DNA from: JASHVB01 sp049522565
GTDB lineage: Bacteria; Pseudomonadota; Alphaproteobacteria; Acetobacterales; Acetobacteraceae
Direction of reading: 5' to 3'
DNA: 7,393 bases
Assembly (NCBI GenBank): GCA_049522565.1
Contig: JBEKNT010000354.1
Location: 1 to 7,393 of the forward strand
Shown: in pieces, positions 1-6,162 of the stretch
Numbering within the stretch: position 1 is the first letter of the stretch
How the letters are laid out: every line of letters starts with the position of its first letter
Notes under the pieces: generated by a model
Seen by the model: only the letters and a program-made list of their open reading frames with translations
Told to the model about the DNA's origin: nothing
The model's database searches: none
Program-made: the position numbers and the translations under genes

Positions 1-114
1 GTGGAACTCGGCTTCCGCCACCTGGTGTTCCACGCGCCCGGTCCGGACCAGGCGCGGTTCCTGAAGCTGTACGGCGAGCAGGTGCTGCCCCGTCTGCGCC
101 GGGCGTTCGACTGA
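1..114 (+). CDS. LLM-class flavin-dependent oxidoreductase, C-terminal end (partial)
   Basis: The window begins inside this gene; only the last 37 codons and a TGA stop are present. The visible peptide, with the runs GFRHLVFHAPG, DQARFL and EQVLPRLR, resembles the C-terminal end of bacterial luciferase-like (LLM, F420/FMN-dependent) monooxygenases. These TIM-barrel enzymes commonly end with a strand of the form 'GFRHLVFHxPG', a helix, and 'VLPxLR'. No catalytic or flavin-binding residues lie in this part, so substrate and cofactor cannot be stated. The first codon, GTG, is only the window edge and not a start. The gene converges on the glycosyltransferase with 20 bases between stops, and no clear hairpin terminator is visible there. 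The family call rests on a short tail, so confidence is moderate. Confidence 0.6.
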   Translation: MELGFRHLVFHAPGPDQARFLKLYGEQVLPRLRRAFD

Positions 115-134
115 CGCTGGCTCGTTCGGCCTTG

Positions 135-1280
135 TCAGCGATGCCGCGCCAGATGCTTGGCTTGTTCCGCTAGCCGCCGGAACCCGGCGGTGGCACGCCA
201 GGAAGTACTGGTTTCGATCGCCTCGATCCGCCGCCGCGCCGCCCTCAGGGCCTGTTCCCCCCGCTCCAGCCGCTGAAGCGTAGCCGATAGCTCCGCATTC
301 AGCCGAGCCACTTCGCTGGCCCAGTGCGCGGCATCGGCGGCTTGCGTGTCACAGTGTACGCGCAATTCTGCAATGCGCGCGCGCATTGCCGCCCGTTCGG
401 CAGCCTCATTGGATGCGGCTGGGGCAGGGCAGCCTCGTGCCAGGACCCCGGCGCGGGCGGTGGCGACAGACAGTGCGGCATAGTCGGCGTCCAAGGCGGC
501 ACAGATCCGCGCGAACTCAGCCGAACCATCGAGGCTGCGCTCCTCCTCCCAGGTCTTGAGCCGGTCCACAATGTCGTAGAGTGAGCGCAGCACTGCGGCA
601 GCGGTGGGATAGGCGCCTGCAACCCGGTCCTTGGTGCGCGCCAACCAATGGTCGATCCGTGCATGTGCGAAGGCGGCGAGGTCCTGCCCCGCATGCTCCA
701 CCCGCTGCCGGTCTGGACTGGAAGTATAACGGTTAGACTTCTCGATCCATTCCGCCACGTCGCGGTGCGACAAATGGTGGATGGCAACCCCACTTTCTGG
801 CGGTAAATGCACAATCCGATCGGAGCACAACCCAACGCCCCCATGCACCGTGGCGGTGAAGACGATTGTCCCACGGCGGAACAGGCGCGGGTGGTGTTCG
901 GGCCAATAGTACGCAGCCTCGTCATGCACGCCGAGGATGTATTCCCGACGCGGCAAATAGTAGACGTCTGCTCGCGGCGCGGCGAGTTCGGAACGGATAA
1001 TCTTGCCTGATTGTGGGCTCAAGCATTCGTCGTCGTCCAGGTAAAGTATCCAGTCGCCCGAACACTGCGCGACGGCAAACGCCCTGGTATCCTCGACCGT
1101 CGGTGTCCAGGCGACCGTGACGACGCGATCGGCATGGCGCGCAGCGATCTCCGGCGTCGCATCGGTGGAGGACTTGTCGACAACGATCACCTCGTCGGCA
1201 AAGCCGAGCGCGCGCAGGCAGGTGCCAATGACAGCGGCACGATTACACGAAATGACGACGGCGCTGAGCGTTCCCGGCAC
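135..1280 (-). CDS. Family 2 glycosyltransferase with C-terminal coiled coil
   Basis: A predicted cytoplasmic GT-A fold sugar transferase of 381 aa, probably acting in lipopolysaccharide, capsule or other surface glycan synthesis. The N-terminus has the GT2 nucleotide-sugar fold: SAVVISCNRA (residues 6-15), VIVVDKSSTD (31-40) and the metal/nucleotide-binding acidic cluster LDDDE (81-85). EHHPRLFRRG (128-137) and VHGGV (145-149) follow, giving a pattern like WaaE/KdtX-type GT2 enzymes. Residues about 292-355 are rich in Ala, Glu, Arg and Leu and look like a coiled coil. The tail holds TSTSWRATAGFRRLAE (358-373), like the S-x-SWR-x-T motif often seen near the end of surface-glycan transferases. 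The GTG start is the only ATG/GTG/TTG in frame after the TGA at 1395-1397, and it sits four codons before the fold begins. I see no Shine-Dalgarno sequence before it. Donor and acceptor are unknown. The gene stands alone, bordered by IS debris upstream. Confidence 0.85.
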   Translation of the reverse strand: MPGTLSAVVISCNRAAVIGTCLRALGFADEVIVVDKSSTDATPEIAARHADRVVTVAWTPTVEDTRAFAVAQCSGDWILYLDDDECLSPQSGKIIRSELAAPRADVYYLPRREYILGVHDEAAYYWPEHHPRLFRRGTIVFTATVHGGVGLCSDRIVHLPPESGVAIHHLSHRDVAEWIEKSNRYTSSPDRQRVEHAGQDLAAFAHARIDHWLARTKDRVAGAYPTAAAVLRSLYDIVDRLKTWEEERSLDGSAEFARICAALDADYAALSVATARAGVLARGCPAPAASNEAAERAAMRARIAELRVHCDTQAADAAHWASEVARLNAELSATLQRLERGEQALRAARRRIEAIETSTSWRATAGFRRLAEQAKHLARHR

Positions 1281-1462
1281 GGCCGCAGCATGGCCATGGA
1301 CGTCTGAACAAACGGTAAATGTCGTCGTATATGGCTGGCTCGATGCCCGCTGCGTCCTGGCAGGCGCAGCCGGTCCAGCAATTCTAAATTCGGGTCATTT
1401 GGCTTTTTCTGGCTCGGTTCTGGGTCGGTTGCGTTGAGGGCGGGTGGCGACCGGCGAGCCTG

Positions 1463-1852
1463 TCAGGGCGGTCGGAGGTCGGCAGCGGCGATGGATCGGA
1501 GCAGATGGGGCCAGTCGTGGAAGACCGCATAGCCGGTGATCGTCCGCAGGGACTCGAACAAGCGGTATGTTACGCCGCATGCGACGAGGGCTTCGCGCCA
1601 TGCCAGGACGGCGAGAAGCGCGGCGGTGCGGAAGGCGAAGGGCAGCCAGGTTGAGCGTGAGAAAGACGCTGGCCAGGGTCCGTCGTCTGCGACCTGCTGT
1701 TCAAGACGGCGGCCGAGACGCTCATCACCATCGCCGCGGACCCCAAGCTCCTCGGTGCGCGGATCGGCGTTGAAACCCGCAGGGCGAAAAAGCGCAGCGC
1801 ATTCCGCCCATCGCACGAACGAGCGGTCCGTGTCCGTCGTCCTCTCTCCCAT
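1463..1852 (-). pseudogene. Doubtful 129-aa open frame, likely chimeric remnant
   Basis: An unrecognised open frame starting at ATG 1852 without a ribosome binding site. Its first 70 or so residues run antisense through the IS91 transposase scrap and are Arg/Asp/Glu-rich, so they are probably not a real protein. The C-terminal half is different. It contains RTAALLAVLAWREALVACG, TYRLFESLRTITGY and FHDWPHLLRSIAAADLRPP, in codons dominated by third-position G or C, which looks like the tail of a once-real protein. A neighbouring minus-strand frame holds FLTLNLAALRL at about 1645-1680, which could mean a frameshift near 1645. I cannot name the family. My best reading is a truncated gene end, possibly a transposon passenger or transposase tail, stitched to other debris. 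An intact small hypothetical gene cannot be excluded. Confidence 0.25.
1682..1771 (+). pseudogene. IS91-family transposase fragment
   Basis: Thirty codons read as VVCDLLFKTAAETL followed by ITIAADPKLLGARIGV. This closely matches an internal conserved stretch of IS91-family (Y2 rolling-circle/HUH) transposases, where 'VYDLLFKxAAETLxTIAADPKHLGARIG' precedes the 'VLHTWGxxLxHHPHxH' metal-binding HUH segment. Here the match stops just before that segment, and the reading frame goes on into unrelated sequence (ETRRAKKRSAF). The upstream zinc-finger-like part and the downstream catalytic tyrosines are absent, so this is a dead scrap. IS91 elements transpose one-ended and can mobilise adjacent DNA, so the scrap may mark past rearrangement here. 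The identification rests on recalled family sequence, not on a search. Confidence 0.7.
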
Positions 1853-1989
1853 TGCGTCCGGTCGCTGGTCGACGGCGCAATGCGCCGCGATTGTCCACCC
1901 AAACGAGACTTCCGAGCGTCATGGCTGACGAAGGCCTGCGGCCGCGAGTGCGACACGAGGCTTGCGTCAGCCGGCGCGACAAGAGCGAT

Positions 1990-1995
1990 TATAAT
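1990..1995 (+). promoter_or_regulatory. Candidate -10 box (TATAAT) ahead of SMP-30 gene
   Basis: A perfect TATAAT in otherwise GC-rich DNA, 87 bases before the chosen SMP-30 start. No good -35 box sits at 16-18 bases: TTGCGT at 1962-1967 would leave a 22-base spacer, which is too long. It is probably a weak or activator-dependent promoter, or chance. Confidence 0.35.
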
Positions 1996-2082
1996 TGCCG
2001 TAGTGTTCCCCCGCAACTTTCCCACCCGACCAAGCCTTGGCATGATGGCTGAACAATTCGATCGATGGGAAGGAAACGCACC

Positions 2083-3105
2083 ATGACGACCGGCAGCACG
2101 GCGCCGACATGCGCCGGCAAGACCCTGGCACCGGACACCGGGTCGGGCAGCGGCGGATCGCGCTGGGAGTCTCCCGCGCCGATCCGTTATCCGGATCCTG
2201 ACATCGTCGTGCTCGATCCGCGCTTTCAGCGCCTGGTGCTCGGCAATGCGGCGATCGAGCGGATCGCCACCGGCTTCCGCTTCACCGAAGGTCCGGTGTG
2301 GTTCGGCGACGGCCGCTACCTGCTGTTCAGCGACATTCCTCACGACCGCATCCTGCGCTGGGACGAAACCGATGGCGGCATCAGCGTGTTCCGCGAGCCG
2401 TCGCACTATGCCAACGGCAACACGCGGGATCGTCAGGGCCGGCTGATCACCTGCGAGCACGATACGCAGCATTTGACGCGGACCGAATACAACGGGACGA
2501 TCACGCTGCTGGCCCACAGTTTCGAGGGCAAGCGGCTGACCGGTCCGAACGATGTGGTGGTGAAGTCGGATGGCTCGATCTGGTTCAGCGACAACGGCGC
2601 CGGCACGCGCGGCAACTACCTGGGGCATACGGTGCCGCAGGAGCTACCGTTCCGGGTCTATCGCCTCGACCCGGTCAGCGGGGCGCTGACGATCGCCGTG
2701 GGCGACATGGCGCGGCCGAACGGGCTGTGCTTCTCGCCCGACGAGTCGCGGCTTTACGTGGTGGATACGCCGGGCAGCGGACCGAAGACCGTGCATGTCT
2801 ATGACGTGGTGGCCGACGGCACGAAGGTCGCGAACGGCCGCGTGTTCTTCGATGCGATGCCGGGCTATGCGGACGGCATCCGCTGCGACACGGAAGGCAA
2901 TGTCTGGTGCGGCTTCTCTGGCGGGCCCGAGCATGACGGCGTGGCGGTGTTCGCTTCCGACGGGACGCTGATCGGGCGGATTCTGCTGCCGGAACGTTGC
3001 GCTAACGTGTGCTTCGGCGGACGCAAGCGAAACCGGTTGTTCATGGCGGCGAGTCAGTCGGTGTACGCGCTGTATGTCGAGACGCAGGGGGCGATCGGCG
3101 GCTAG
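2083..3105 (+). CDS. SMP-30/gluconolactonase/LRE family protein
   Basis: A predicted calcium- or zinc-dependent lactonase-type hydrolase of 340 aa with a six-bladed beta-propeller fold. The family opens sugar lactones such as glucono-1,5-lactone, and the substrate here is unknown. Family metal and substrate positions are recognisable: Glu69 in RFTEGPVWF, Asn156 in TGPNDVVV (substrate-side Asn), Asn213 in RPNGLCFSPDES and Asp264 in YADGIRCD. These correspond to Glu18, Asn103, Asn154 and Asp204 of human SMP30. GSIWFSDNG and GNVWCGFSG are typical propeller strands. No signal peptide or membrane segment is seen, so the protein is probably cytoplasmic. Position 2083 is chosen over the in-frame ATG at 2065 because GGAAGGAA (2068-2075) is a good ribosome binding site 9 bases ahead of it and would otherwise lie inside the gene. 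The TAG stop overlaps the TAG of the convergent TIR gene in CTAG. The gene stands alone on this strand. Confidence 0.9.
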   Translation: MTTGSTAPTCAGKTLAPDTGSGSGGSRWESPAPIRYPDPDIVVLDPRFQRLVLGNAAIERIATGFRFTEGPVWFGDGRYLLFSDIPHDRILRWDETDGGISVFREPSHYANGNTRDRQGRLITCEHDTQHLTRTEYNGTITLLAHSFEGKRLTGPNDVVVKSDGSIWFSDNGAGTRGNYLGHTVPQELPFRVYRLDPVSGALTIAVGDMARPNGLCFSPDESRLYVVDTPGSGPKTVHVYDVVADGTKVANGRVFFDAMPGYADGIRCDTEGNVWCGFSGGPEHDGVAVFASDGTLIGRILLPERCANVCFGGRKRNRLFMAASQSVYALYVETQGAIGG

Positions 3106-4097
3106 TAACTGCCAACGCCGGCGGCTGCGGGTCCCAGTTGTGCCAGCAACTCGCTGATGACGCGATCGGTGCCAACGCGATCGCGTCCCTGTCCCACGTT
3201 TGCCGGCAACGTGCCATGTTGCGGAATGACGATCAGCCGCATCCCGTTCGATCGATGTGCCTTTTCCATATAGCAGCGCTCAAGTGTCGTCCACTTGCTG
3301 CTGTCGTAGTTCTGGCTGCGCACGATAATTCCGACTTTGCAATCGCTGATCGCACAGGCCAGCGCGGTCTCGAGTTGCGCGGGCGGAGCCGGTATCTGCC
3401 CTTCGGCCACGGAGCGAGCCATGCTCCATCGGTCCCACCAGCAGGCATGGGCGGCCTTTTCCAGTTGTGGAACAAGCCGCATAACGATCTGGGTTGCATC
3501 GCGCCAACGATAGCTAATAAACACCTGCGGCCGTCGCGCAAGTTGGTCGGCGCAACGGGTCAACTTCTCCGCCAGTTCTGGCGTCAGGCGGCGCGGAGAC
3601 TGCAACTTCTGCCCAAGCCGCGCTCTGTCTTGATCTGTCAGCGTGACGTCCGCACACGTGCCAAGCAGCGCCGGTCCAATCAGCCGTTCCACATTGTTGA
3701 AGCCAAAATAGGTGGCATCCCGGGGATCGGCGATTGCTGCGAATATGCAACCGTCAGGGTTCTTGGCGAGCCGTCGCTCCATGGCTTGCCGAAGGTACGC
3801 TCGCTCGCATTGGGCAATGCCGAAAACCAAGCGCTTCACCGACATCCTGGCATCCAGGCTGAAGGGCAGCTTCGAGCCCGGGTCGCTCGGCGCACCCACG
3901 AACCACAGGACATGGTGTCCGGGCTTTTTCAATCTCTCCGCCAGGAACGCATGGCCGAAGATATGGGCTATCGGCTGTTTCAGCGCGTCAAGAGCCCAAC
4001 CCTCCGCATCTCCGGCGGGCACCGCCTGGATCACGCGGCGTTTGACATAAACCAAGTGGTGCGTGGTGGTGGAAGGATTCTCGGCCGCGGTGGTCAT
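3102..4097 (-). CDS. TIR-domain protein with unrecognised N-terminal region
   Basis: A predicted cytoplasmic protein of 331 aa. The C-terminal part, about 190-295, is TIR-like: strand A VFISYRW (192-198), then CWWDRW (219-224), strand D VGIIVRSQNY (255-264), W269-x3-E273 and a late strand MRLIVIPQHG (286-295). In NAD-cleaving TIR proteins such as SARM1, the catalytic glutamate lies in a W-x3-E motif, so E273 is a candidate NADase residue. Bacterial TIR proteins are often anti-phage effectors or toxins, but this role is inferred. Residues 1-190 match no family I recognise; they include HHVLWFVGAPSD (61-72) and an FAAIADPRDATYFGFNN run (119-135), and could sense a signal. The ATG at 4097 is preferred: GAGG (4107-4104) lies 6 bases upstream, whereas the in-frame TTG at 4103 directly abuts it. 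The gene looks less GC-rich than its neighbours. No known TIR partner gene is adjacent. Confidence 0.8.
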   Translation of the reverse strand: MTTAAENPSTTTHHLVYVKRRVIQAVPAGDAEGWALDALKQPIAHIFGHAFLAERLKKPGHHVLWFVGAPSDPGSKLPFSLDARMSVKRLVFGIAQCERAYLRQAMERRLAKNPDGCIFAAIADPRDATYFGFNNVERLIGPALLGTCADVTLTDQDRARLGQKLQSPRRLTPELAEKLTRCADQLARRPQVFISYRWRDATQIVMRLVPQLEKAAHACWWDRWSMARSVAEGQIPAPPAQLETALACAISDCKVGIIVRSQNYDSSKWTTLERCYMEKAHRSNGMRLIVIPQHGTLPANVGQGRDRVGTDRVISELLAQLGPAAAGVGSY

Positions 4098-4103
4098 GGG
4101 CAA

Positions 4104-4107
4104 CCTC
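4104..4107 (-). promoter_or_regulatory. Ribosome binding site deciding the TIR start
   Basis: GAGG on the minus strand, 6 bases before ATG 4097. It directly abuts the alternative in-frame TTG at 4103-4101, leaving no spacer, so the shorter form is the likely product. Confidence 0.6.
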
Positions 4108-4130
4108 GAGGTACCCCACCTCTGGGCAGG

Positions 4131-4231
4131 GTCACTACGGCAGTGCTGCTCGTGCTCCAGTCACCGTGCAACACGCAGCAAACAGCCAAGCATTGCATAT
4201 GTCGAGCAGGGTACAGCACTGCCGGTGTGAC
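4131..4231. repeat. Spaced 18-base inverted repeat upstream of TIR gene
   Basis: Left arm 4131-4148 (GTCACTACGGCAGTGCTG) and right arm 4214-4231 (CAGCACTGCCGGTGTGAC) are reverse complements at 16 of 18 positions, including 11 perfect consecutive bases, around a 65-base interior. It occupies most of the gap between the MBL hydrolase stop and the TIR start. It could be a small MITE-like element with terminal repeats (no target duplication is visible), a long-range RNA stem in a TIR leader, or a paired operator. None of these can be chosen from sequence alone. Confidence 0.55.
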
Positions 4232-4277
4232 GAATGATTCTGCTCCGGTTGCTCGCTCATGTTGACGCACATGGCGC

Positions 4278-5165
4278 TTACCCCCCGAACCCCTGGTCCC
4301 ACGGCTCGGGCAGCATCACGTAGCCGTCGCCATGCTTCGCCACATGCGCGAAGCCCGGGAAATGCACGTGCATCCCGGCGATCAACTGCCGCTCCGTCGC
4401 CACCATGTCGAACACGCGTTTGCGCGTCGCCGCCGCGGCCTGCGGATCGGTGTCGAACGCCATCGTCACCTCCGGCCGCGGCACCTGCACCTCCGGCACA
4501 TGGATGATGTCGCCCCAGATCAGCAGCGAGTCCTTGCCCGACGAAATCATGTAGCCGGAATGCCCCGGCGTATGGCCGTGCAGCGGCACCGAGGTGACGC
4601 CGGGGAACACCTCGACACTCCCGCTGTACCGGTGCATCACGTTGTGATACGGCGCCATCTGCTCTCGGGCGCACTGGAAATACAGCTTCTTCTCGCGTTC
4701 GCCGGAGCGCGCCATCGCGCCGTCGTCCTGCCAGTGCTGCGGCTCGTTCTCGTGCACCACCAGCTCGGCATTGGGAAACATTTTTGCCCCCGTCTTCGGA
4801 TCGGTCAGCCCGGCCGAGTGGTCCGGATGCATGTGCGTCAGGATCACCCGCTCGATCGACGCCGGATCGACGCCGGCGGCCTTCAGATTCTGTTGCAGCT
4901 TGCCGGCGGTGGGCAGCAGGTAGTCGCCGGAGCCGGTTTCGACCAGCGCCAGCCGCCCGGCAGAATAGATGAGGTAGGCGTTAACCGAGGTGCGCCGCCC
5001 CGGACGGAACGCATCGCTCAACATGCGCGTCGCGTCGTCCGGCGCGATGTTCTGCATCACCTCCACCGTGCCATCCAGATAGCCGTCGGATAGCGCGGTG
5101 ACGACGATGTCGCCGATGCGGCGATGATACACACCGGCGATCTGCTGCGTCGGAACCTGGATCAT
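4278..5165 (-). CDS. Metallo-beta-lactamase fold hydrolase
   Basis: A predicted 295-aa zinc hydrolase of the MBL superfamily, in the branch containing AHL lactonase- and methyl parathion hydrolase-like enzymes. The metal site is complete: HMHPDH (H111, H113, D115, H116), the first His of HTPGH (H198), WGD (D219) and H266 in GMHVHFPG. Together these support a two-metal active site. Substrates in the family include lactones, phosphotriesters and thioesters, and the sequence does not tell which applies. No signal peptide is apparent, so it is probably cytoplasmic. ATG 5165 is chosen because AGGAG (5180-5176) lies 10 bases upstream and the protein begins in the expected MBL lead-in; the longer open frame to 5270 would run through a palindromic repeat. 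The neighbour upstream on the same strand is the VIT1 gene, 150 bases away across that repeat, so co-transcription is uncertain. It ends with TAA. Confidence 0.88.
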   Translation of the reverse strand: MIQVPTQQIAGVYHRRIGDIVVTALSDGYLDGTVEVMQNIAPDDATRMLSDAFRPGRRTSVNAYLIYSAGRLALVETGSGDYLLPTAGKLQQNLKAAGVDPASIERVILTHMHPDHSAGLTDPKTGAKMFPNAELVVHENEPQHWQDDGAMARSGEREKKLYFQCAREQMAPYHNVMHRYSGSVEVFPGVTSVPLHGHTPGHSGYMISSGKDSLLIWGDIIHVPEVQVPRPEVTMAFDTDPQAAAATRKRVFDMVATERQLIAGMHVHFPGFAHVAKHGDGYVMLPEPWDQGFGG

Positions 5166-5190
5166 GAACCGATATCTCCTGGGCAGTTTG

Positions 5191-5261
5191 TCATGGCGAG
5201 GAACGCTGCGATAACGCAATCCCCACGGGAGATTGCGTCGTCGCAGCGCTCCTCGCAATGA
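5191..5261. repeat. REP-like imperfect palindrome
   Basis: Arms 5191-5221 and 5231-5261 are reverse complements at 27 of 31 positions around a 9-base loop. The core, with GATTGCGT, TCGCAGCG and TCCTCGC, resembles the dispersed palindromes of the type 'CATTGCGAGGAGCGCAGCGACGCAATC' found between genes in many bacteria. It lies between the VIT1 and MBL genes. It may act as a transcript-stabilising or attenuating hairpin for the VIT1 message; no T-run follows, so it is not a typical intrinsic terminator. Confidence 0.75.
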
Positions 5262-5315
5262 GGGTGTCATACCAACCCGCCAGCGACCGGCCCCGCCGCC
5301 AGCGTCGGGGTCCGC

Positions 5316-6005
5316 TCAGACGATCGTTCCGCACAAGGCCCCCACACAGGTGGTGACCCCCATGGCCAATGCCCCCCAGAACGTGACGCGTATCGCGCCA
5401 GGGATTGCCCGTGCTCCCCCGGCGCGCGCCGCCAAGGTCCCCAGAATCGCCAAGGACAGCAGTGAACTCAGGGACACCGCGATGATCAGCCACGCACCCG
5501 GTGCCAGGGTCGCGACAAGAAGAGGCATGGCCGCACCCACCGAGAAACTCGTGGCCGACGCCAGCGCGGCCTGAATCGGGCGGGCCTTGAGCGCTTCGGA
5601 GATACCCAATTCGTCGCGGGAATGTGCCTCGAGCGCGTCATGCGCCATCAGTTGATTCGCGACCTGCGTCGCAAGCGCTGGGTCGAGGCCGCGACCGACG
5701 TAGATCGCTGCCAGTTCCTGATGCTCGCCCTTGTCGTCGACACGAAGCTCCGTGCGTTCCAAAGCCAGATCGGCCTGTTCGGTGTCCTTCTGTGAATGCA
5801 CCGACACGTACTCGCCGGCGGCCATCGACATGGCGCCTGCGACAAGACCGGCGATCCCTGCGACCAGGACGCTGCTGTGAGTCGCATGCGCCGCGGCGAC
5901 ACCCAAAATCAGGCTGGCCGTCGAAAGGATGCCGTCATCCGCACCCATCACTGCCGCGCGCAGCCACCCTACCTGTCCTGTGCGATGCCGTTCCCGTCTG
6001 AGCAC
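5316..6005 (-). CDS. VIT1/CCC1 family iron/manganese transporter
   Basis: A predicted inner-membrane metal transporter of 229 aa in the VIT1/CCC1 family, which moves Fe2+ or Mn2+, usually in exchange for protons. HRTGQVGWLRAAV (7-19) leads into GADDGILSTASLILG (21-35) of TM1. TM2 covers about 46-67 and ends in AMSMAAGEYVSV (58-69) with a conserved Glu65. A cytoplasmic Glu/Asp/His-rich helical segment (70-143) is the expected metal-binding domain. TM3-TM5 lie at about 145-166, 172-193 and 208-228. Length and five-helix layout are normal for the family. The GTG start at 6005 follows directly after an in-frame TGA (6008-6006), so nothing longer is possible; GGAA 8 bases upstream is a weak ribosome binding site. 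The nearest gene upstream on the same strand is the MFS exporter, 157 bases away. Metal specificity cannot be read from sequence. Confidence 0.9.
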   Translation of the reverse strand: MLRRERHRTGQVGWLRAAVMGADDGILSTASLILGVAAAHATHSSVLVAGIAGLVAGAMSMAAGEYVSVHSQKDTEQADLALERTELRVDDKGEHQELAAIYVGRGLDPALATQVANQLMAHDALEAHSRDELGISEALKARPIQAALASATSFSVGAAMPLLVATLAPGAWLIIAVSLSSLLSLAILGTLAARAGGARAIPGAIRVTFWGALAMGVTTCVGALCGTIV

Positions 6006-6162
6006 TCAACGTGTTCCGATCATCATCTGGCCATGCAGCGGTTTAGCATTGTCCTGGTCTGGCCGCTGTCTGACGGAGCAAAATCTGCACTGCCATGTGC
6101 CGTTACGGCAGGTTCGGAAACTACGCAGACTCGATGTATCGGGGCTGCTCGCAAGGACGGTC

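Larger units (their letters stand above)
1281..2082. other. Gene-poor mosaic region with transposon debris
   Basis: About 800 bases without an intact recognisable gene, between the divergently oriented glycosyltransferase (-) and SMP-30 (+) genes. Three things can be seen: a fragment of IS91-family transposase at 1682-1771 on the plus strand; an open frame on the minus strand (1463-1852) whose last 60 or so codons look genuinely coding; and a TATAAT box at 1990-1995. The stretch 1281-1400 is visibly richer in A/T than its surroundings and probably holds the promoter region of the glycosyltransferase, but I cannot assign -35/-10 boxes there. In 1772-1985 I recognise nothing. I found no intact IS ends, target duplications or tRNA remnants. 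Confidence 0.6.

Noticed and set aside
1570..2628. 352-codon minus-strand open frame across the SMP-30 start
   Set aside because: Arg/Ala/His-rich shadow of the SMP-30 gene, with no domain and no start signal; a typical antisense frame in GC-rich DNA.
4131..4231. Retron or CRISPR-like RNA reading of the inverted repeat
   Set aside because: There is no reverse transcriptase gene in the window and only one pair of arms, so neither system is supported.
3009..4265. Long plus-strand open frame (418 codons) antisense to the TIR gene
   Set aside because: It starts inside SMP-30 in another frame, has no ribosome site or recognisable domain, and mirrors the TIR gene, whose motifs and start signal are clear on the other strand.
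4135..4272. Small minus-strand frame starting MCVNMSEQPEQNHSS just after the MBL stop
   Set aside because: Cys-rich, mixed third-position composition, weak start signal, and it runs through the inverted repeat. Coupled translation is possible but there is not enough to call a gene.
4332..5093. 253-codon plus-strand open frame
   Set aside because: His/Arg-rich antisense shadow of the MBL hydrolase, which has a complete metal site on the other strand.
5291..5310. CCCCG...CGGGG hairpin after the VIT1 stop as a terminator
   Set aside because: A five-base stem with a 10-base loop and no T-run in the direction of transcription.
6098..6110. TGCCGT-T-ACGGCA palindrome upstream of VIT1
   Set aside because: Only six bases per arm, not placed at a recognisable promoter; could be chance in GC-rich DNA.
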